From Acidimicrobiaceae bacterium (GTDB lineage: Bacteria; Actinomycetota; Acidimicrobiia; Acidimicrobiales; Aldehydirespiratoraceae), in the NCBI GenBank assembly GCA_026706815.1, contig JAPOYA010000001.1:43790-107789 (forward strand): DNA of 64,000 nucleotides, given 5' to 3'. The first letter of the stretch is position 1. The number at the start of each line of letters is the position of its first letter. This document shows, piece by piece, positions 11,379 through 21,054 of this stretch. Below the pieces are notes generated by a model, which was given only the letters and a program-made list of their open reading frames with translations, was not told the origin of the DNA and did not search any database. The position numbers and the translations under genes were made by a program.

Positions 11379-13505
11379 ATGTTGACTCCACTCGACGAGC
11401 ATCAACTCCTCGTCTTCTGGACGCAACTGCTGGTCTTGGTATCGGTCGCTCGCCTGTTCGGCGGTTTCATGCGCCGCATCAACCTCCCGTCGGTTATCGG
11501 GCAACTGGCTGCGGGAATCATCGTCGGCCCATCGATTTTCGGGCGTGTCTGGCCGGCCGGCTTCGAGTGGTTCCTTCCCGAAGAGGAGATCTCCTCGGGG
11601 GCGCTGCTCGCGGTCAGTTGGCTGGGGGTGGCCCTTCTGCTGGTCACTGCGGGTTTCGAGACAGACCTGGGCTTGATCAGAAGCCTCGGACGCGCGGCCG
11701 CTCTGGTAACCGGTTTCAGCCTGGTGGCGCCTCTGGTCGGTGGTCTGTTGGTCGGCGTCGCGCTGCCGGACTCCTTCTTGGGCGACGAAGCCGACCGAAC
11801 CGTGTTCGCCCTGTTCGTGGCGGCGGCACTGGCGGTCTCGGCTCTGGCGGTGATTGCCAAGATTCTGTCCGAGCTCGGTCTGATGCGCCGCGACTTCGGA
11901 CAGATCACGGTCGCTGCGGGTATGGCCAACGACGTCATCGGCTGGGTGATGCTGGCGATCTTCGCCAGCTTCGCGGCTTCCGGCGCGGTCTCGGTCCGAG
12001 TGGTGCTCGAAACGGTGCTTGGACTCGCCGCCTTTTTGGCGTTGGCGATGACGGTCGGTCAACGGCTCGTCGACAAGGCGTTGCGCTGGGTACGACGCGA
12101 CGGCGCCAACATCGCTGGGGCGATGACCGTGGTGGTGGTCACCATGCTCGTCTACGGAGTCGCCACTCAGGCTCTGGGCATCGAGGCGGTGCTGGGCGCC
12201 TTCGTGGCCGGCGTTGTGCTGCACCGCTCGCGGTTCGGCCAGCCCGAGGTGCTGCATCACATCGAATCGCTCACAACGAGCCTCCTCGCGCCGATCTTCT
12301 TCGCCACCGCGGGAATGCGCGTCGATCTCGGACTCCTCGATTCCGAGGCGCTCATGTGGGTGGGCATCGTGCTTGCGGTGGCGATCGGCGCGAAGTTCGC
12401 GGGAGCGTTCGTCGGGGCTCGCTTGGCCGGCCAGAGCCCGCGGGCCGCGGTGGCACTGGGCGCCGGCCTCAACGCCCGCGGCGCGCTTGAGATTGTGATC
12501 GCTTCTGTCGGGCTTTCGCTCGGCGTGTTCAGCGAGACGGCGTACACAGTGATCGTCATAGTTCCCGTGGTCACCTCGGTGTTCGCGGCGGTGTCGTTGC
12601 GCATGGTGGTACGCGGTTGGAGGGGCTCTGCTGAAGAACGGGAACGCCTCGATCGGGAGAAGGCCCTCAGCCAGAACCTGGTTGTGAGGTCGTCTCGGAT
12701 CCTGTTGCCGTCTCAAGGCGGGCCGGCGTCGATAGCGGCGGCGCAACTCGTGCAGTTCGCCTGGCCTACTGAGGCGCCCGCGACGCTGGTTTCTGTGGTC
12801 GACGGTGCTGAGCAGCCCGACGTCTCGGTACTGGAGGCGGTGCTCAACGAACGCGTGGTCGATCACCGGACGGTGAGCGGCAGCAATGCCGCAGCGGAGA
12901 TCACCGCCGAGTCCCGCTTGGGCTACGGAGTGATTGCGGTCGGCGTGGCCACGCGCCATGAGGGCCAGTTGTACTCGCCGATGGTCGACGAAATCCTGTT
13001 GAACGCGTCAATCCCGGTCGTCATCGTCCGCAGGGCCCGCGGGCTCGACCGTCCTCTTCCCGCTGCCTTCAGCCGGGTGCTCGTCCCGGTCACGGGCACT
13101 CGCTCTTCGAGCGCGGCTCAGGAGGTGGCGTTCAGCGTCGCTGGACAATTGGGCACCGAGGTGCTCCTCACGCATGTGCTCAACCGCAAGTCCCTCGTTC
13201 CGCGTGTGCTGAAACGCCGCACTTCGGAGTTGCATCCGAGCGAAGTGGTCGCCAAGGAGCTGATGGACATTGCCACGCTCCGGGCCGTCGACGCCGGGGT
13301 CTGGCCTCGAACCTTGATTCCCAGCACGGCGAATGTGCCGTCGGCACTGGTGGGCGTTGCCGAAGACGAAGACTGCGATCTCGTGGTTCTCGGCGCCCAG
13401 TTGCGCAACGTCGACGGTCGTCCGTTCCTGGGTCCCACGGTGGAGACGGTGCTTGAGCAATCCGATGCCAACGTCGCGGTGGTCGCCCTCCCGCGCCGCG
13501 ACTAG
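11379..13505 (+). CDS. cation:proton antiporter with C-terminal universal-stress-like domains
   Basis: CPA2-like membrane domain (LPSVIGQLAAGIIVGPSIFG) and C-terminal USP-like segments. Confidence 0.85.
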   Translation: MLTPLDEHQLLVFWTQLLVLVSVARLFGGFMRRINLPSVIGQLAAGIIVGPSIFGRVWPAGFEWFLPEEEISSGALLAVSWLGVALLLVTAGFETDLGLIRSLGRAAALVTGFSLVAPLVGGLLVGVALPDSFLGDEADRTVFALFVAAALAVSALAVIAKILSELGLMRRDFGQITVAAGMANDVIGWVMLAIFASFAASGAVSVRVVLETVLGLAAFLALAMTVGQRLVDKALRWVRRDGANIAGAMTVVVVTMLVYGVATQALGIEAVLGAFVAGVVLHRSRFGQPEVLHHIESLTTSLLAPIFFATAGMRVDLGLLDSEALMWVGIVLAVAIGAKFAGAFVGARLAGQSPRAAVALGAGLNARGALEIVIASVGLSLGVFSETAYTVIVIVPVVTSVFAAVSLRMVVRGWRGSAEERERLDREKALSQNLVVRSSRILLPSQGGPASIAAAQLVQFAWPTEAPATLVSVVDGAEQPDVSVLEAVLNERVVDHRTVSGSNAAAEITAESRLGYGVIAVGVATRHEGQLYSPMVDEILLNASIPVVIVRRARGLDRPLPAAFSRVLVPVTGTRSSSAAQEVAFSVAGQLGTEVLLTHVLNRKSLVPRVLKRRTSELHPSEVVAKELMDIATLRAVDAGVWPRTLIPSTANVPSALVGVAEDEDCDLVVLGAQLRNVDGRPFLGPTVETVLEQSDANVAVVALPRRD

Positions 13506-13631
13506 CGCGTTTGTTGTTGCCGGGCGTGGCCGGAGCCGACTTGTCGGGTGTGACCGGAAAACGGGACGCGGGGGAGAGAGGAGAGAGAACCCCGCGCCCC
13601 GCTGCGGCATCCTAGCCGCGACCTAGCCGGG

Positions 13632-15578
13632 TCAGGAGGTCGATGAATGGATGATTTCCAGGATGCGGGGGCCGAAGCGGCGGGCCATGTTGGGACCGAT
13701 GATGGCGGCGAGTTCCGCATTGGTGGACGGTTCCTGCTCGGCTATGCGGCGCAACGTGCTGTCGTGCAATACCGACCGAGGCGTGATCCGGGCAGTCTTG
13801 GCGACACCCTCGCGCCAATGCCGCAGTTCGGTCAGGAGTTCTCTGGTGCGGTCGCCCGGCTCGCCGGGGGAGCTCGGCTCTTCCAAGCGCTCGAGCAATT
13901 CGACAACCTCGTCAGGTGGGCCCACCGGGTCTTGGGACTTGTCGGCTGCGAAGGCCTCCAACCAGGGAGAGGGGGCTCGCTCGACGAGTGCGCCTCCCAC
14001 CATTCGGCTTGAACACCACATGACGTGGAGCTCCTGGCGGGCTCTGGTGGCCGCGACATAGAGCAAACGCTGCTCCTCTTGGCGTGCGGCTTGCGAGCGG
14101 GCATAAGCCACCGGAACCAACCCGTCCTCAATGCCGACTAGATGAACCACGGGCCACTCAAGTCCCTTGGCAGCGTGGAACGTGCAGAGTTCGACAGCAT
14201 CCACAGCCGCTCCGACACGATCATCACTGCGCAACGACGCCGTGAAATCGGCGACCGTGGAGCTCGGCTCAAGCACAAGATGATCCTGTGCCAGGCCGAT
14301 GAGCGTCTCGACCGAGCCGACCTGCTCGGGATCGAGGCCCCGGTCCTGTTCACGCATTCGCTCGTCGGCCAGGACCGTGGAGAGCGCGGCATCGTTGGGC
14401 CAGCGGCTCAACACGTCGACGATCTCGGGGCGACGCAGCACACCGTTGTCACGAGTTCGAGTCGGCACTCCCGAAGCCTTCAGCTGCGCTTGCAGAACCG
14501 GCAGCTGAGCGTTGGTGCGGGCCAGCACCGCCTGGTCCCGCCATGGCCTGCCCGCCTGGCGTCGGGCACGCACGGCTCGGGCCAACGCCGAGCCCTCGTC
14601 GTCACCGGCAGTCGCGGTCACAGTGGGCGGGTCGCCAGAGACCCGAGCGGCGGGTTGCGGTTCGCGCAGCAGCACCCGGGCAGCGGCGCTGAGCACTTCC
14701 GGGGTCGAGCGAAAGTTGGTCCGCAGCTTCACCACGGCGATTCCGGGAAAGTGCTGGCCGACGCGGCCGATGAAATCCGGATCGGCCCCGTTCCAGCCAT
14801 ATATGGCCTGGTCTGGGTCACCCACCAGAGCGAGCGACGACTGGGGGCCGAGCCACGCCCGCAAGACCGCGAACTGAAGGGGATTGACATCTTGGAACTC
14901 GTCGACGAACAGGTGCTGGTAGTACCAGCGTTGAGCGTCGGCGAACGCCTTCTGCCGGGTCAATACGGCATGGCAGAGAGCCAGCACATCGTCGAAGTCG
15001 ATGACCCGGCGTGTTCGCTTGGCCTCCTGGTAGGCGCCATAAGCCGATGCGGTGAAATCGGCGCTCTGCGGGGGTCGGCGCCGGGCCCGGCCGGCTTCAT
15101 CGGCGTAGCGCTCCGGGGTGATCAACCGGGCTCGAGCCCAGCCGATTTCGGTGTTGAGAGCCGCGATGGCCGCCTGCTCGAGGTTCGGGTTCGACTTCGC
15201 CAACAACGAGAATCGGCTTGCCGAGAGCTTCATATGAGATTGTTCGCAGTGATCCCAGTAGCGCCGCAGCAACGCCAGAGCCGCCGAGTGGAAGGTCCCG
15301 GCCGCCACTTCCTCCCGCATCCCCAGGGTTCGCAGCCTCGACCGCAGCTCGGACGCGGCCCGCCGGGTGAAAGTCAGTACCAGAACGCGACGAGGGTCGA
15401 TGTTGCCTTGCGCCGACTGCCAGGCCACTCGACGAGTCAGCACCCGGGTCTTGCCGGATCCTGCGCCCGCCATAATGCAGAGCGGTGAGGCGGAGGTGGT
15501 CACCGCGTCGCGTTGCTCTTCGGTCAACCCCGCCAGCAGCGTTTCGGCGGGGTCAAAAGAGTGGTCCGGCGCGATCAT
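13632..15578 (-). CDS. uvrD2: UvrD/PcrA-family ATP-dependent DNA helicase (UvrD2-like, C-terminal HRDC)
   Basis: GAGSGKTRVLTRRVA, VDEFQDVNPLQ, LRTNFRST, C-terminal HRDC-like sequence. Confidence 0.85.
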   Translation of the reverse strand: MIAPDHSFDPAETLLAGLTEEQRDAVTTSASPLCIMAGAGSGKTRVLTRRVAWQSAQGNIDPRRVLVLTFTRRAASELRSRLRTLGMREEVAAGTFHSAALALLRRYWDHCEQSHMKLSASRFSLLAKSNPNLEQAAIAALNTEIGWARARLITPERYADEAGRARRRPPQSADFTASAYGAYQEAKRTRRVIDFDDVLALCHAVLTRQKAFADAQRWYYQHLFVDEFQDVNPLQFAVLRAWLGPQSSLALVGDPDQAIYGWNGADPDFIGRVGQHFPGIAVVKLRTNFRSTPEVLSAAARVLLREPQPAARVSGDPPTVTATAGDDEGSALARAVRARRQAGRPWRDQAVLARTNAQLPVLQAQLKASGVPTRTRDNGVLRRPEIVDVLSRWPNDAALSTVLADERMREQDRGLDPEQVGSVETLIGLAQDHLVLEPSSTVADFTASLRSDDRVGAAVDAVELCTFHAAKGLEWPVVHLVGIEDGLVPVAYARSQAARQEEQRLLYVAATRARQELHVMWCSSRMVGGALVERAPSPWLEAFAADKSQDPVGPPDEVVELLERLEEPSSPGEPGDRTRELLTELRHWREGVAKTARITPRSVLHDSTLRRIAEQEPSTNAELAAIIGPNMARRFGPRILEIIHSSTS

Positions 15579-15679
15579 TCCCGCACCTTAGAACGCGCGC
15601 AAATAAGTGAGAGCTTTCGAGCAGCAATGCGTTATCCCCCGCTCTTTGTTCGCTTCGCTCACAGGGCCGCTCGGGCCAC

Positions 15680-15734
15680 GGCCCCGCAAATCAAGCTGCT
15701 GCGATTCAAAATCCTGTCGCCTATTTGCGGGGCC
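15680..15734. repeat. 12-bp perfect inverted repeat (ggccccgcaaat / atttgcggggcc) beside a REP-like element
   Basis: arms at 15680-15691 and 15723-15734 read directly. Confidence 0.85.
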
Positions 15735-15765
15735 TCTTAGCGAGCAGATCGTTAGCCTCTGGCAG

Positions 15766-16110
15766 GTGGAACCGCTGAACCCGCTGCGTTTTGAACGGTT
15801 GGTGGCTGAAGTCATCGATGCGCTTCCGCCGGAGCTGGGGAGCATGATGGAGAACGTTGCGGTCGTGGTCGAAGATCGGCATCCGACAGAGGACCTTCTC
15901 GGCTTGTACGAGGGCGTTCCGCTCACTGAGCGGGAAACCTACGGCGCCTTCGAGATGCCCGACAAGATCAGCGTCTACCGGCTGCCGCTGTGCGAGATGT
16001 GCCGAGACGAAACCGAACTGGCGGACGAGATCGAAATTACTGTCATCCACGAGATCGCCCATCACTTCGGCATCGATGACGACTCGCTGCACACAATGGG
16101 TTGGGGTTAG
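15766..16110 (+). CDS. metallopeptidase family (zincin-like, MMP-type) protein
   Basis: HEIAHHFGIDDDSLHTMGW zinc motif; GTG start at 15766, upstream ORF extension is repeat sequence. Confidence 0.85.
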   Translation: MEPLNPLRFERLVAEVIDALPPELGSMMENVAVVVEDRHPTEDLLGLYEGVPLTERETYGAFEMPDKISVYRLPLCEMCRDETELADEIEITVIHEIAHHFGIDDDSLHTMGWG

Positions 16111-16159
16111 GACGCAGGTCGGGATTGAGGCGCGGTCGGGGTTAGGACGCGGGTCGGGG

Positions 16160-17110
16160 TCAAGACGCCTGACTGAGGCGCGCCACGCGGCTCGGGTCGA
16201 TTCTCAAGTGGACACGGTCGCCCGCCGCGGCGGCTTCACCGACGCGGAAGCGGAGTTCGCCCAGCGCAGTGTCGACAGTCAGGTCGTAGTAGCCGCCCCT
16301 GAAACGCGAAGCGACCACTGTCCCCTCCAGTTCGCCGTCAGCGGCGACCGTCGCGGCGTCGCGGCGGATCACCTCGAGTCGCGGACCACGGGTCACGATG
16401 TTGCGATGACCCAGGAACTCAGCGACCGCGACCGTACGCGGATCGGCCCAAACCTCTCCGGGAGGCCCGACCCGCAGGATGCGCCCCGACTCCATCACCA
16501 CGAGCCGGTCGGCAAGGCTGAACGCCTCGTCGTGATCATGGGTCACATGAATAGCCGTCGTGCCCGCCTCAGAGAGAACCTGAGGCAACTCGTCAGTCAA
16601 ACGGTCGCGCAGACCGCGGTCAAGCGAGCCGAACGGCTCGTCAAGCAACAGCAGGGAGGGGTTCGGCGCCAAGGACCTCGCCAAAGCCACCCGCTGCGCC
16701 TCTCCCCCCGACAGAGTCGCGACGTCTCGGGACTCGAAACCGCCAAGACCCACCAGCGCCAACAGATCACGGACCCGTTGCGCCCTCTGAGCCGGCGCCA
16801 AGCCCGCCATGCGCAGGCCGAACTCGACGTTGCCCGCCACATCATGATGCGGAAACAAAGTGCGTTGCTGGAACATCAGACCGATGCCCCTTTGATGCGG
16901 CAGCAGTGCGACGGCGTCCGCCCCGTTGATCAGGACTCGGCCGGAATCGGGTTTTTGGAGTCCGGCGACGACTCGCAGCATCGTCGACTTGCCGCAACCG
17001 CTGGGACCGAGGATCACCACCAGTTCACCACTGGAGATTTCAAGCGACGCGTTGTCGACGGCCGACACGTTGCCGAAACGAACCGATACCGAATCCAGTT
17101 CCCAGTTCAC
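16160..17110 (-). CDS. thiQ: thiamine-type ABC transporter ATP-binding protein (GTG start at 17110; ORF reaches 17203)
   Basis: GPSGCGKSTMLRVVAG, LSGGEAQRVALARSL; operon with two-domain permease and riboswitch-controlled binding protein. Confidence 0.8.
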   Translation of the reverse strand: MNWELDSVSVRFGNVSAVDNASLEISSGELVVILGPSGCGKSTMLRVVAGLQKPDSGRVLINGADAVALLPHQRGIGLMFQQRTLFPHHDVAGNVEFGLRMAGLAPAQRAQRVRDLLALVGLGGFESRDVATLSGGEAQRVALARSLAPNPSLLLLDEPFGSLDRGLRDRLTDELPQVLSEAGTTAIHVTHDHDEAFSLADRLVVMESGRILRVGPPGEVWADPRTVAVAEFLGHRNIVTRGPRLEVIRRDAATVAADGELEGTVVASRFRGGYYDLTVDTALGELRFRVGEAAAAGDRVHLRIDPSRVARLSQAS

Positions 17111-17177
17111 GGCGTTCCCCGGTTCACGGCGTTCCCCCGGTTCACGGCGTTCCCTCCGGTTCACGGCATCCACCGGC

Positions 17178-18815
17178 TCACAGGAAGTCCTGTTCGGTTC
17201 CACGAGCCGCTTCGATCGCCACCACTGACAGGGCTACGACGGCCATCAGCACGACGGCCAGCGCCATTGCCTGCCCCCGCAGCAAATCGCCGGGAGTCGA
17301 CAGCAGTCGGAACAGCGCCAGGGGAGCAGTGAGGGTCTCGGGACGGCGGGGCAGAAACGAAGTCGCCCCGAATTCACCAAGCGACACGGCGAAGGCGAAA
17401 CCAGCCCCGACCAACATTCCCCGGCCCGCGATCGGCAGGTCGACGAGGCGGCGCACTCGTCCGGGGGAGGCGCCCAGCACGGCTGCCGCCTCGCGGATCT
17501 GCGGATCGATCCGACGCAGCACCGGAACCATGGTCCGCACCACGAACGGCGTTCCAACCAGGGCGTGGGCAATCGGAATGATCCACCGCGAAGTACGCAG
17601 ATCGAGCGGTGGTTCGTCGAGAGCGATGAGAATCCCGAACCCGATGGTCACAGCCGATGTTCCGAGCGGAAGGGTCAGGCCCAAGTCGAAAATACGGCGG
17701 AGGCTCAAGCGTCCGTGGACCACCACGAACGCGGTCAGCGTGCCGACCGTCAACGCCATCGCCGCGGCAGTGACCGCGAAGGCCAAAGAGGTGCCCAACG
17801 CGGTCGCTGCCGAAGCCGGAAGCTGGGGAACACGTTCGGTCAGTGCCCGATAGTGGTCGAGCCCGTAGCCGTCGCCGACGGCCAGTGAGCGTTCGACGAG
17901 GATCGCTATCGGTCCGCCGAGCAGGACCGCCATCATCGCTGAGCTCGCCCACATGAAGGCCCGGCGCGGCGGCTTCGGCGGGCGATGAACGACCCCTGTC
18001 GGCGCCGGCCGCCGGCGCTCGAGTCGAGTGGCCGCTGCGATCAGAGCCAGCACCGTGAAGAGTTGCAGCAGAGCCAGAGCCGCCGCGGAGCGAAGGTCGC
18101 CGCGGGTGACGGCTTGACGATAGATCTCCGTTTCCAGAGTCGCCCGACGCGGTCCGCCGAGCAGCAGGACTACTCCGAATGAGGTGAACGAGAAGAGGAA
18201 GACGATCGCGCAAGCCGAGGCGACGGCCGGCCGCAGCCTCGGCAGCGTCACCGCCCAGAACGTCTGGATCGGTCCGGCCCCCAGCACGCGGGCCTGCTCC
18301 TCGAGATGGTGGTCCAGACCGCTCCAGAACGACCCGACAATGCGCACCACCACCGCGTAGTTGAAGAACACATGTGCGAGCAGGACCGCCCACACCGTAT
18401 GCCGCAGACGAAAGTCGCCCTGATCGAGTCCGAACCGGAAGAAGAGCCCTTCGAAGGCGCCGGCGACCACCACCGTCGGAAGCACGAAGGGCACGGTGAC
18501 CAGCCCTCGGACCAAGTGTCGCCGCCGACTCCTCAGCCGGGAAACGAGCGCCGCCGCCGGCAGCGCCACCACCAGCGTGATCGCGGTGGAGACCAGCGCC
18601 TGCCAAACGGTGAACCAAACGACGCCGCGGGTCCGCGGCGAAGCGAACAGGTCTGACATCGGCCTGAGCCCCTCCTCGCCGAGGCCGCGCCACAGGATCG
18701 CCCCGACCGGATACACGAAGAACACCGCCAAGAAGGCTGCGGGCACCCCGACCGCAACCCAACGGGCGGCAAGTCCCCCTATCCGAGGACGATTTCGACC
18801 CACCGGTCCGTCCAT
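17178..18815 (-). CDS. thiP: ABC transporter permease, fused two-module (ThiP-like)
   Basis: two permease modules with EAA-like loops; position in operon. Confidence 0.8.
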   Translation of the reverse strand: MDGPVGRNRPRIGGLAARWVAVGVPAAFLAVFFVYPVGAILWRGLGEEGLRPMSDLFASPRTRGVVWFTVWQALVSTAITLVVALPAAALVSRLRSRRRHLVRGLVTVPFVLPTVVVAGAFEGLFFRFGLDQGDFRLRHTVWAVLLAHVFFNYAVVVRIVGSFWSGLDHHLEEQARVLGAGPIQTFWAVTLPRLRPAVASACAIVFLFSFTSFGVVLLLGGPRRATLETEIYRQAVTRGDLRSAAALALLQLFTVLALIAAATRLERRRPAPTGVVHRPPKPPRRAFMWASSAMMAVLLGGPIAILVERSLAVGDGYGLDHYRALTERVPQLPASAATALGTSLAFAVTAAAMALTVGTLTAFVVVHGRLSLRRIFDLGLTLPLGTSAVTIGFGILIALDEPPLDLRTSRWIIPIAHALVGTPFVVRTMVPVLRRIDPQIREAAAVLGASPGRVRRLVDLPIAGRGMLVGAGFAFAVSLGEFGATSFLPRRPETLTAPLALFRLLSTPGDLLRGQAMALAVVLMAVVALSVVAIEAARGTEQDFL

Positions 18816-19966
18816 TCATCGCGGTGAGCCTCGATATCGGCGGGATCGACGAACAGCGGATCATCAGCGATCTGTGCGTGATCGACGAAGGCCTGCGGCA
18901 GCGTGGCGCTGTTCGCCACGGGGAACACGAACATGTTGAGCGGCACATCGTCTTGGAAGACAGGCGTGAGCATGAAGTCGATCAACGCCTGAGCCTCTTG
19001 GGGGTGGTCGGTCCCCGACAGGACCCCTGCGAACTCGATCTGGCGGAAACACGAATCGAGAAGCACCCGGGTCGGAGGGGCGTCGATGGGAGAGCTCGCA
19101 TAGATCACCTCCGCCGGCGGGCTCGAGGCGTAGGAGACGACCATCGAGCGATCCCCCCCGCCGGAGATGAACTCTCCGTAGTAGGCGTCCTCCCAACCTG
19201 CTGTGACCGCAACGCCGTTGTCCGCAAGATCAGCCCAGAACTGTTCCCAGTCGTCGGTTCCGGCGATCGTGGCCAGCAGGAAGGCCAGGCCCGGCGAGGA
19301 GGTCTCAGGGTTCTGTACCACGAGTTGACCGGCGAACTCCGGCGCGGTCAGATCTTCGATGGCTGTGGGGGGATCGGCCGGCAGCGCATCGGTCCAGTAG
19401 TTGATGCACACATCGCCGAAATCGATTGGAGTGACCCGGTTCCGGGGGTCGAGTTTGAACATGTCGGGAACGTCGGCGAGGTTGGGCGACTCGTAGGGCT
19501 CGAACAACTCGGCGTTGAGTGCACGTGCCAGGAAGGTGTTGTCGACGCCGAACATCACGTCGCCGAGCGGATTGCCGGCGGTGAGGATCGCCTCGCTCAC
19601 CATCGTCCCCGTGTCGCCCGCATGCAGAAGCGTTACTTCAATGCCGGTCTGCGCGGTGAAGGCCTCGAGGGTTTCGTCGGAAAGAGCGAACGAATCGTGG
19701 GTGAGCAGGGTGATGCCCGAAGGGTCGGCGGGGGGCTCGCTGCCGCCTGTTGCCGCATATTGTGAACTTGGGGCGGCGCCGTCTACGGCAACGCCCGCGT
19801 CCGTTGGGGAGACGGTGTCGCCGACGTCGTCGTCATTGCCGCAGGCCGCGCCTGTCAAGACGATGACGACGAAGCCGATGAGCCCGGCGACAAGGCTTGT
19901 CAGAAAGCGTGGTCTCAGAGAGTGCGGTCTCAGAGAGCGTGGTCTCAGAGAGTGCGGTCGAGTCAT
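18779..19966 (-). CDS. thiB: thiamine ABC transporter substrate-binding protein
   Basis: signal peptide and lipobox-like VLTGAACGN; LLTHDSFALSDETLEAFTAQTGIEV typical of ThiB/TbpA; directly downstream of TPP riboswitch. Confidence 0.88.
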   Translation of the reverse strand: MTRPHSLRPRSLRPHSLRPRFLTSLVAGLIGFVVIVLTGAACGNDDDVGDTVSPTDAGVAVDGAAPSSQYAATGGSEPPADPSGITLLTHDSFALSDETLEAFTAQTGIEVTLLHAGDTGTMVSEAILTAGNPLGDVMFGVDNTFLARALNAELFEPYESPNLADVPDMFKLDPRNRVTPIDFGDVCINYWTDALPADPPTAIEDLTAPEFAGQLVVQNPETSSPGLAFLLATIAGTDDWEQFWADLADNGVAVTAGWEDAYYGEFISGGGDRSMVVSYASSPPAEVIYASSPIDAPPTRVLLDSCFRQIEFAGVLSGTDHPQEAQALIDFMLTPVFQDDVPLNMFVFPVANSATLPQAFVDHAQIADDPLFVDPADIEAHRDEWTDRWVEIVLG

Positions 19967-19969
19967 GGC

Positions 19970-20063
19970 TTCCTCCGCTGGCATTACCCAGATCAGGTTC
20001 TTGCGGGTCGCCGACGCGGACGGTCGACCTCTCAGCCCGGCTGCCCCGAGCTCCCCGGAATCG
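19970..20063 (-). promoter_or_regulatory. TPP (THI-box) riboswitch
   Basis: reverse complement contains GGGGAGC...GGGCTGAGAGG...ACCCGCAAGAACCTGATCTGGGTAATGCCAGCGGAGGAAG immediately before the thiB start. Confidence 0.95.
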
Positions 20064-20158
20064 TATGCAGGGGCCGAGTGTAGCCCGAAGAGAGCAATGC
20101 GTGGGGGAAGCAATGCGTGGGGAGCAATACGCGCCGCGGGCGGGCATGCTTGTCAGCC

Positions 20159-20995
20159 ATGCCGCGAGCTGACAACGGTTCCATCGAAATCGAGTACGAA
20201 ACGTTCGGATCGCGCGACGATCCGGCGTTGATCTGCATCCCGGGCCTCGGCAGCCAACTGCTGTCGTACCCCGTTGAGTTGTGCCTAGCGTTCGCGGACC
20301 GCGGGTTCTTCGTGATCCGAATGGACAACCGCGACGCCGGGCTGTCGTCGATGAGCAGTGATGACGACAGCTACACGCTCGATGACATGGCCGACGATGT
20401 GGTGGCTGTTCTGGACCACGCCGAAGCAGCAGACGCGGTGGTGCTGGGAGTTTCGATGGGTGGAATGATCGCCCAGGCCACCGCGATCAGACATCCACAG
20501 CGCACCCGAGCGCTCGTGTCGATCATGTCGACCACCGGCGAGCCCGACGTCGGCAACCCCGCACTCGATGCCTGGGACGCGCTCACTGCACCCCCCGAAG
20601 ACTCCATCGAGGCCCAGATCGAAGCTGATGTGAAAGCCGGCCGGATCTGGTCCAACCCAGAATGGTTCGACCCCGAGACTCTGAGGTCCGACCTCGCGGC
20701 GGGATATCAGCGGGCTTGGAACCCGGGCGCGGCGCAGAGGCAGATGAACGCCATCATGGCCAGTGGCGACCGCGTCGCCGGCCTGTCTGAGCTGGCCGTG
20801 CCTGCGCTGGTCATCCACGGCGGATCGGACACGCTCATAGCTCCGTCGGGAGGCGCGCGGACCGCTGAACTGATCAGTGGCTCCCGTTACCTGCTGATCG
20901 AGGAGATGTCCCACGATTTCGTGCCCCAGGCTTGGCCGGCGGTGGTTGAAGCGGTCACCGCGCTCGCGGCCGACGCCTTCGGCTCCCGCGGTTAG
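20159..20995 (+). CDS. alpha/beta hydrolase
   Basis: ICIPGLGSQLLSYP, RDAGLSS, GVSMGGMIAQ. Confidence 0.85.
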   Translation: MPRADNGSIEIEYETFGSRDDPALICIPGLGSQLLSYPVELCLAFADRGFFVIRMDNRDAGLSSMSSDDDSYTLDDMADDVVAVLDHAEAADAVVLGVSMGGMIAQATAIRHPQRTRALVSIMSTTGEPDVGNPALDAWDALTAPPEDSIEAQIEADVKAGRIWSNPEWFDPETLRSDLAAGYQRAWNPGAAQRQMNAIMASGDRVAGLSELAVPALVIHGGSDTLIAPSGGARTAELISGSRYLLIEEMSHDFVPQAWPAVVEAVTALAADAFGSRG

Positions 20996-21054
20996 CTGCA
21001 GCCCGCTGCTCGGGTAGGGTCCGGTCAGCCACCACGACACCAGGAGAACAACCG

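Noticed and set aside
11079-12959. 626-aa minus-strand ORF
   Set aside because: Antisense to exoA and the antiporter, low-complexity R/H/Q-rich; artefact
14142-15488. 448-aa plus-strand ORF
   Set aside because: Antisense to the UvrD2-like helicase; no recognisable domain
15857-17332. 491-aa plus-strand ORF
   Set aside because: Shifted frame of the metallopeptidase then antisense of thiQ; artefact
19967-20113. Extended N terminus of the 444-aa thiB ORF
   Set aside because: This stretch is the TPP riboswitch; translation starts at 19966
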